Below are positions 53,394-59,292 of a stretch of DNA of 59,292 bases, piece after piece. A program made the translations under genes and the position numbers. Numbering within the stretch: position 1 is the stretch's first letter; the number at the start of each line of letters is the position of its first letter. The DNA comes from Caecitellus pseudoparvulus (Eukaryota > Bigyra: Bicosoecida), in contig CBFFRQ010000005.1 in the NCBI GenBank assembly GCA_965644315.1, positions 1 to 59,292 on the forward strand. The letters run 5' to 3'. The notes under the pieces are model-generated. The model was given only the letters and a program-made list of their open reading frames with translations. It was not told the DNA's origin and did no database searches.

Positions 53394-54005
53394 ATGTCCA
53401 GCGGTGCCGCCTCAGCCGGAGGCGCGCGGGAGAAGCAGCAGGCTCTCCTTGAGAAGTTCAGGGATCTTCAGTCAGGTACGGTGTCTGCCCTGTCGCCGCG
53501 GCCTGGTCACGCGCGATTGCAGGCCGCAGCAAGCCAACGCCAATCTGGTCAGTAGCAACCCTGCTGAGCGATCCCCCGCCCCACTCACAGAGCTCCAGGA
53601 CCTCATGCTCAAGCAGCAACAAATGGAGGCGCAGATCAACGAGAACACCATGGTGAAATCTGTGAGCTCTCTCCAGCAAGCGCTGCGGCACGTCTGTTTT
53701 GGCAGCGCCGTAACGCTACTGAAACGCCCGACAATGCGCAGGAGTTCGACAAGCTTGGGGACGACGATGAGGTGCACAAGCTGGTTGGCCCGGTGCTGGT
53801 CAAGACCCCCGTCGCAGAGGCAAAGACTGCCATTTCTTCCCGGCTGCAGTTCATTGAGGAGCAGATGAAGTCAGTGTCCCGCACACTGGAGGCCAAGCAA
53901 GCAGAGCAGGATGCGCTGAGGGCAGACATCGTCAAGTTCCAGCAGGAGCATGCTGCTGAGCTGGCCGCAGCTGCCAGCAGGCCCGCCCCTCAGGGCAGCG
54001 CCTGA
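53394..54005 (+). CDS. PFDN6: Prefoldin subunit 6
   Basis: Three exons (53394-53475, 53591-53661, 53742-54005) give 138 aa, near the family norm of about 129. Two coiled-coil helices flank a beta hairpin: N-terminal AREKQQALLEKFRDLQ and ELQDLMLKQQQMEAQINEN, the hairpin VKSEFDKLGDDDEVHKLVGPVLVK, then EAKTAISSRLQFIEEQMKSV. VHKLVGPVLVK is the signature of the beta-type prefoldin KE2/subunit 6. The heterohexamer delivers unfolded actin and tubulin to the CCT chaperonin. The C-terminal tail is Ala/Pro-rich. Confidence 0.93.
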
Positions 54006-54033
54006 GCTCCACGAAATGCACAGTGTCCAGCCC

Positions 54034-54985
54034 CTACACCAGACCTCGCTCAGCCCACCCCAACACATGCACTGGGGCCGGTGCAAACCGCAGACGAGAG
54101 CGCAGGCTGGCCAGGTCCTCCTCCCATAGCTCTTCGTACGGCACTGCCATCAACGGCGCACACGCAGAGCCCACACGCACTGCCCAGGGGGCAAGGTGCC
54201 TGGTCAGAGCTCGGCGCTGGGCGCTGGGCAGGCGCGCTGGCGCCACGAGGGCAGACAGCGCCGCCATGGGCAGGCCAGTGTGCACCATCTCCAGCCACTT
54301 GAGGGCCACCTCCCCCACAACAGTGGGCGGCAAGCCAGACAGCACGTGCCAGAAATCGTGCACCTCCCTGTACCGCTGCATGACGTACCGCAGGTGCGGC
54401 TCGTCCACGAACCGGCACACCTTGCGCTCTGTCGGGTCGAAGCCGTTGGAAGTGAGGTACTCGGCATAGCCCCTGCCGAACGTGCCGGGGGGCAGAGTGG
54501 CCAGGCGCGCCACGTCTGCCGCACTCAGGCGAATGCGAGGCTGCTCTCGCAGCAGCCGTGCCCCGTCGACGTCGCTGGCCATGCTATCATACATGCGTTG
54601 CAGTGCAAGTGGTCCTGAGTGCAACAAGGTGTGTGAAGGTGCGCGTTCGGCAGCCCAGGGCGCACCGCATCGCTTTCAATCCTTGCTCACCTGTCACTTC
54701 GCCGAGTGTTGCGATGGCATCATCCCGTTCAGGGTCCAGGAAAGCTGTGAAAGCCGCCTCCACACCAAGGCGCACCTTTTCACATGCAGACGTCGGCACG
54801 TGGGCTGCTGCAAGTTCGGCACCTGCCTGGAGGGTGCCATCTGCAACGGCACTTGATGCGGAAGTTGGAGCTGATCCAAATTCCGCGGCGACGCCAACTG
54901 GCGACGTCAGCCCGGTCCGCGATCCGAAACGGTGCAGAGGAGCAAAGGTTCGACGTGAGAGGACTCTGGATAACTGTCCAAGCAT
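54034..54985 (-). CDS. COQ4: COQ4, ubiquinone biosynthesis protein
   Basis: Two exons (54985-54691 and 54614-54034) give 291 aa; the splice joins ATLGEVTG to PLALQRMYDSM, matching the COQ4 GETTG..AL..M pattern. The N-terminus (MLGQLSRVLSRRTFAPLHRF) is Arg/Ser-rich with no acids, a mitochondrial presequence. Then AAHVPTSACEKVRLGVEAAF, DPERDDAIATLGE, and the metal-binding HDFWHVLSGLPPTVVGE (HDxxH followed by Glu). COQ4 is essential for coenzyme Q synthesis at the inner membrane and has been linked to C1 oxidative decarboxylation. The C-terminus (LWEEDLASLRSRL) is complete. It is tail to tail with prefoldin 6, only 28 bp between stops. Confidence 0.93.
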
Positions 54986-55277
54986 GCTTGGTCGGCTGCT
55001 GAGCCAAGAGCTCACAGAGTGAAACGCACGCGTCGAAACACGCTCGCCTGGATCAGTTTTTGATGCACGGTGATGTACCAGCCAGCCAATGCACTCTGTG
55101 CGAAGCTTATCAGGGAGAGAAAGAGCGCACGAAAAGGTGATGCACGGGAAAATGGATGTGGTGGCACACAAGGAATGTGCTCTGAAGCTCTGTGATTTCT
55201 GAGAGTGGAAAAGTGCAGTGCAGCGACCGCCACCGCATCAACTAAACACAGCAGCCGTCAAATGAGGAAACAATGAT
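54986..55277. other. Intergenic region
   Basis: Between the COQ4 start and the H2B 3' stem-loop. No ORF or motif I can support. Confidence 0.35.
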
Positions 55278-55293
55278 GGTGTTGAGTAACACC
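55278..55293 (-). terminator. Histone mRNA 3' stem-loop (H2B)
   Basis: Minus-strand sequence GGTGTT-ACTC-AACACC, a 6-bp stem with a 4-base loop, 78 bases after the H2B stop and flanked 5' by CCCCCAAC. It has the geometry of the metazoan histone stem-loop but a different loop and stem sequence. Confidence 0.85.
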
Positions 55294-55370
55294 GTTGGGG
55301 GTGGTGGGTGTGCAGGAAAGGGGGGGGTGACTTGCTCCCCCCACTCCACTGCACAGGGAAGTCCAGACGC

Positions 55371-55724
55371 TTAGGCGGAGGTGAACTTGGTCACAGCCTT
55401 GGTGCCCTCGGACACGGCGTGCTTGGCCAGCTCACCAGGCAGCACCAGGCGCACGGCAGTCTGCACCTCGCGGGAGGACAGGGTGGCCTTCTTGTTGTAG
55501 CGGGCCAGGGAAGCGGCCTCGGCGCACACGCGGTCAAAGACGTCGTTGATGAAGGAGTTCATGATGCCCATGCCCTTCTTGGAGATGCCGATCTCGGGGT
55601 GCACCTGCTTCAGCACGCGGTAGATGTAGGTGGAGTAGCTCTCCACGCGCTTCTTCTTGGAGCCAGTGGAGGTGGAGGACTTGCCGGCCTTCTTGGCGGA
55701 CTTCTTGGAAGGGGTCTTGGCCAT
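55371..55724 (-). CDS. H2B: Histone H2B
   Basis: Intronless, 117 aa from ATG at 55724. The N-terminal tail is short and lysine-rich ([20 protein letters not shown]). The histone fold begins [19 protein letters not shown], continues [20 protein letters not shown], and ends [20 protein letters not shown]. All core helices are present. It is divergently paired with H2A and is replication-dependent in style: no intron and a 3' stem-loop. Confidence 0.98.
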   Translation of the reverse strand: MAKTPSKKSAKKAGKSSTSTGSKKKRVESYSTYIYRVLKQVHPEIGISKKGMGIMNSFINDVFDRVCAEAASLARYNKKATLSSREVQTAVRLVLPGELAKHAVSEGTKAVTKFTSA

Positions 55725-56183
55725 GGTGATGGGTGGGGGTGTGTGACACGGGGAAGTGAGCACTGGGGTGCTGGGAAGCGTGTGTGATGGAGGTGGGAGT
55801 GTAGAGTGATGTGGGGGCAAGCGAGGGAGTGTGGGTGGAGGTGGGCGGGAGTGTGCTGTGTGCACTGCGCCACACGCACTGCTCGGTCACTGACATGCAT
55901 GCACACCAGGCGCATCGGCCACTCGTGTTCTGGAGCTCATGTACAATGTTGACATGTGTAACTGGCATGCAATATCCAGTGAGCGCATCACACAGTCTGG
56001 GCTAGTCCCGTGCATATGCTTCAGCAGTACACATGCACACCCCGCCAGCCCCGTCAGCTGCGCGGCCAGTCGCCGCACGCAGCACACTTGCCCCGCCCAA
56101 GCCACTATCAATCATCCCCACCAACTCACCACGCATCATCAGCATCGTCACGTTGTGACCACCGCACACACATCTCATCCAAC
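55725..56183. promoter_or_regulatory. Divergent H2B/H2A promoter region
   Basis: 459 bp between divergent start codons. It contains CAATATCCA at 55970-55978, also found in the H4/H3 spacer (57473-57481), which may be a shared histone promoter element. The H2B-proximal side is rich in GTG/CACTCCC phrases. Confidence 0.5.
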
Positions 56184-56555
56184 ATGTCTGGCAAGGGCAA
56201 GGGCGGCCGCGGCAAGGGCAAGGGTGGCAAGTCCACCTCCCGCTCCGCCAAGGCTGGTCTGCAGTTCCCCGTGGGCCGTGTCGCTCGGTACATGCGCAAC
56301 CAGCGTGTGGCCTCCCGCATCGGCGCGGGTGCCCCCGTGTACCTGGCCGCTGTCCTGGAGTACCTGGCCGCTGAGATCCTGGAGCTGGCTGGCAACGCCG
56401 CTCGTGACAACAAGAAGAGCCGCATCATCCCCCGCCACGTGCAGCTGGCTGTGCGCAACGACGAGGAGCTGAACAAGCTGCTGGCTGGCGTCACCATCGC
56501 GTCTGGTGGTGTGCTGCCCAACATCCACTCTCAGCTGCTGCCCAAGAAGAAGTAA
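56184..56555 (+). CDS. H2A: Histone H2A
   Basis: Intronless, 123 aa starting [20 protein letters not shown]. The fold contains [61 protein letters not shown], and [16 protein letters not shown]. The C-terminus ends at PKKK with no SQ[E/D] motif, so it is canonical H2A rather than H2A.X. The frame stays open upstream to 56010 but the ATG at 56184 fits the family. Confidence 0.98.
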   Translation: MSGKGKGGRGKGKGGKSTSRSAKAGLQFPVGRVARYMRNQRVASRIGAGAPVYLAAVLEYLAAEILELAGNAARDNKKSRIIPRHVQLAVRNDEELNKLLAGVTIASGGVLPNIHSQLLPKKK

Positions 56556-56628
56556 GCGAGCAGGCTGCTTCGTGCTGTGGCGTCGGCAGGGTGCATCCTG
56601 TCGTATGTGCACAGCAACCACCCCCAAC

Positions 56629-56644
56629 GGTGTTACTCAACACC
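56629..56644 (+). terminator. Histone mRNA 3' stem-loop (H2A)
   Basis: GGTGTT-ACTC-AACACC, 74 bases after the H2A stop, flanked by CCCCCAAC and ACCA. Identical to the H2B element. Confidence 0.85.
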
Positions 56645-56846
56645 ACCAGTATGACGATGTGGGTAGTTGTGCGATCTTTGAAATGAATTGCGGTTGTTTG
56701 CGTGGGGCCCGGCTGTGCATGATGCGTTGGGGTCACAGCCAGGCAGGGTTGAGCGCTTGCAGCGATGTACAAGCGCGCACCACGTGCAGGGTGCATTGAT
56801 CCAGACCTGCCCAGCAAGCCAAGCGTGTGGTGGTGCATGTGAAGGT
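56645..56846. other. Spacer between convergent H2A and H4
   Basis: About 200 bp between two histone stem-loops; nothing else seen. Confidence 0.4.
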
Positions 56847-56862
56847 GGTGTTGAGGAACACC
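56847..56862 (-). terminator. Histone mRNA 3' stem-loop (H4)
   Basis: Minus-strand GGTGTT-CCTC-AACACC, 79 bases after the H4 stop. The loop differs by one base (CCTC for ACTC) while the stem is unchanged. Confidence 0.85.
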
Positions 56863-56940
56863 GTTGGGGTGGTGGGGCGGCGCAGTGCCTGAGCACACAC
56901 GCCGCCTGGCAGGCAAGCCCTGCCAAGGGAAGCAGTCCGC

Positions 56941-57976
<1,036 letters not shown>

Positions 57977-58024
57977 ATGCTGCGCAGCCTTGCGGCTCAG
58001 GCTTTGCCTGCCCACCACCCCCAC

Positions 58025-58040
58025 GGTGTTACTCAACACC
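58025..58040 (+). terminator. Histone mRNA 3' stem-loop (H3)
   Basis: GGTGTT-ACTC-AACACC, 49 bases after the H3 stop, flanked by CCCCCAC and ACCA; the same element as H2A and H2B. Confidence 0.85.
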
Positions 58041-58227
58041 ACCAACAACTCTTGCACCATGGCTTGCACTGCATCTTGTGGTCTGTGAGCGGGCAAGCGA
58101 TGGACACATGCATTTCAAGCGTCACTGAATCAAACTGCTGCAGGGCCATGTCAATCTGAGCCTGTGTGAAAGCCAAAGCATGTAACACACTGGCTCTTGA
58201 GACTTGCGGGTTGCACGTCTTGGGAAT

Positions 58228-59292
58228 TTACCCTGATGATGTGCCCCCGTCCACACTGGCGCCGCTGGTGCTCTTCTTGCACCGGGCAAAGCTAGGCGAA
58301 GCTCGAGCACGCCCAACTGCACCTGGAGCTGCCCCTCCAGCCACACTCTCCTCCTCACCACGTGCCGCAGAGTCGACCAAGGACTGGATGGAAGCGGAGC
58401 GCATCCTCTCCGAGTTTGCCGCGGCATTCCTCAGCATCAGGCTGGTTCGTCTCGAAGACTTGCGCCGTGTGGTAGCAGCAGATGACGTGGACACCTTGGT
58501 CGACTTCACCATGCTCCTCACTGCCTCCAGACTCGCACCATCTCCCTGACTTGGCTTGGCCAGCACCGTCTTGGACAGACTGCTCAGCTCAAAGCCTTCG
58601 CCCGTGCCTGCACTGGACAGCTTGCTCTTGGACAGCCCCCTGCGCCCTGTAGGCGAACGGAACACGAACGCCAGCCCTGCCGCAAGAGCCTTAGCAAGGG
58701 CACTGGTGCCTTGTAGAGCTGCGCTTGGCACAGCCAACACGAACAGCAGCCCCAACACAGGCACCCAGAAGCCGCAGTTCACGCCTGCCACCACCACGGC
58801 GTCAGCTGCTTGCAGGTCCACCTCAACTGCGCTCAAGTACGGGTTGGAGCGCCCTGCCTCGGCGAAGAAGGCGCCGCTCCTCCAAGCGTACATGGCAAAG
58901 GTAAAACCCGCCTGCACCATGACCCCGCTTTGTACCAGCACTGACAACGAGTGCAGCAGCATCGACTGTCGGTGCAGGCGTGTGATCGCTGCCAGTCGCA
59001 GGCTGTGCCCAGCTCGCTTGTCCAACTCGCTGCGCACTGCATGTTGCAACAGCGGCAAGCCCATCCAAGCTGGCGCGTCCCCCGTCATGAGTAGGGGCTG
59101 CAGCCACAGGTTGGCCGCCATGCACACGGCACACACTGCCCCCGCCATGTACGCGCGGTTGATGAGGAAGGGCGAGGCTGCCGCGGCCAGGGCGAGCGCA
59201 AAGCACTGCCCCAGCCACACGAGGCTGTACCACCACATGGAGGGACGAAAGAAGCCCCAGCTCCACCCCAGACTCGTCCACAGCCACGTCGC
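58228..59292 (-). CDS. C-terminal part of a multi-pass membrane protein (runs off the right edge)
   Basis: Open for 354 codons from the window edge to the stop at 58228, with the coding frame continuing beyond 59292, so the N-terminus is missing; an internal ATG at 59238 is probably not the start. At least four hydrophobic segments: WLGQCFALALAAAASPFL, AYMAGAVCAVCMAANLWL, LHSLSVLVQSGVMVQAGFTF and FWVPVLGLLFVLAVPSAAL. A Ser/Lys/Arg-rich cytoplasmic tail follows (STSSAATTRRKSSRRTS). The layout recalls the C-terminus of the giant IPT protein at 14657 (last helices then a basic Ser-rich tail), so a related receptor is possible. I do not recognise the family. Confidence 0.7.
   Translation of the reverse strand, partial: ATWLWTSLGWSWGFFRPSMWWYSLVWLGQCFALALAAAASPFLINRAYMAGAVCAVCMAANLWLQPLLMTGDAPAWMGLPLLQHAVRSELDKRAGHSLRLAAITRLHRQSMLLHSLSVLVQSGVMVQAGFTFAMYAWRSGAFFAEAGRSNPYLSAVEVDLQAADAVVVAGVNCGFWVPVLGLLFVLAVPSAALQGTSALAKALAAGLAFVFRSPTGRRGLSKSKLSSAGTGEGFELSSLSKTVLAKPSQGDGASLEAVRSMVKSTKVSTSSAATTRRKSSRRTSLMLRNAAANSERMRSASIQSLVDSAARGEEESVAGGAAPGAVGRARASPSFARCKKSTSGASVDGGTSSG

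Overview
This window is the left end of a linear eukaryotic nuclear chromosome. It opens with a terminal array of (TAACCC)n, the C-rich strand of a TTAGGG-type telomere. The genes have short GT-AG introns, often beginning GTGCGT or GTGAGT with C-rich acceptor tracts. A clustered set of core histones, axonemal-type and polycystin genes, COQ4, RAD9 and ATAD3 are present. The sequence suggests a GC-rich, compact, flagellated unicellular eukaryote. An alga such as a haptophyte or stramenopile, or a free-living flagellate such as an apusomonad, would fit, but nothing here fixes the lineage. I saw no clear plastid gene. A UGA codon at the catalytic position of MsrA implies the organism uses selenocysteine.

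Layout. (1) 1-263: terminal telomere. (2) 264-14649: a subtelomere built almost only from non-LTR retrotransposon (LINE) copies and fragments, all with their 3' ends pointing to the centromere and most ending in 1-2 telomeric units or a long array. Element A (264-7879) has decayed ORF1 and APE/RT ORF2. A 15-bp 3' scrap follows. Element B (7895-10578) has an intact ORF1 but no reverse transcriptase. Next come an internal telomeric array of about 70 repeats (10579-10997), a set of 3'-end fragments including an exact 100-bp duplication, and element C (11844-14649), 5'-truncated within the RT but open for about 800 codons. This resembles serial addition of retroelements to chromosome ends, mixed with telomerase repeats. 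(3) 14657-59292: dense single-copy genes.

Gene region. The order is a 3044-aa IPT/RCC1-like multi-pass membrane protein; an orphan ORF; a TPR tail-anchored protein; an S9C peptidase; a DGAT2-family acyltransferase; the RAD9 checkpoint clamp subunit; a small probably mitochondrial protein; an enlarged ATAD3; DDX54/Dbp10; an LC8-family dynein light chain; a MESD-like ER chaperone; a basic protein of unknown function; an alpha/beta hydrolase; a UGA-containing MsrA; a polycystin-2-like channel; ARL2; prefoldin subunit 6; COQ4; the divergent pairs H2B/H2A and H4/H3; and the C-terminal part of a membrane protein running off the right edge. Many neighbours are head to head with 300-500 bp between them, consistent with bidirectional promoters.

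Main points for follow-up: the telomere-tailed LINE array with a Gag-only element and a covarying 3' UTR hairpin; the selenoprotein MsrA with a C-terminal CaaX-like motif; and a divergent histone 3' stem-loop (stem GGUGUU/AACACC, loop ACUC or CCUC) shared by all four histone genes.
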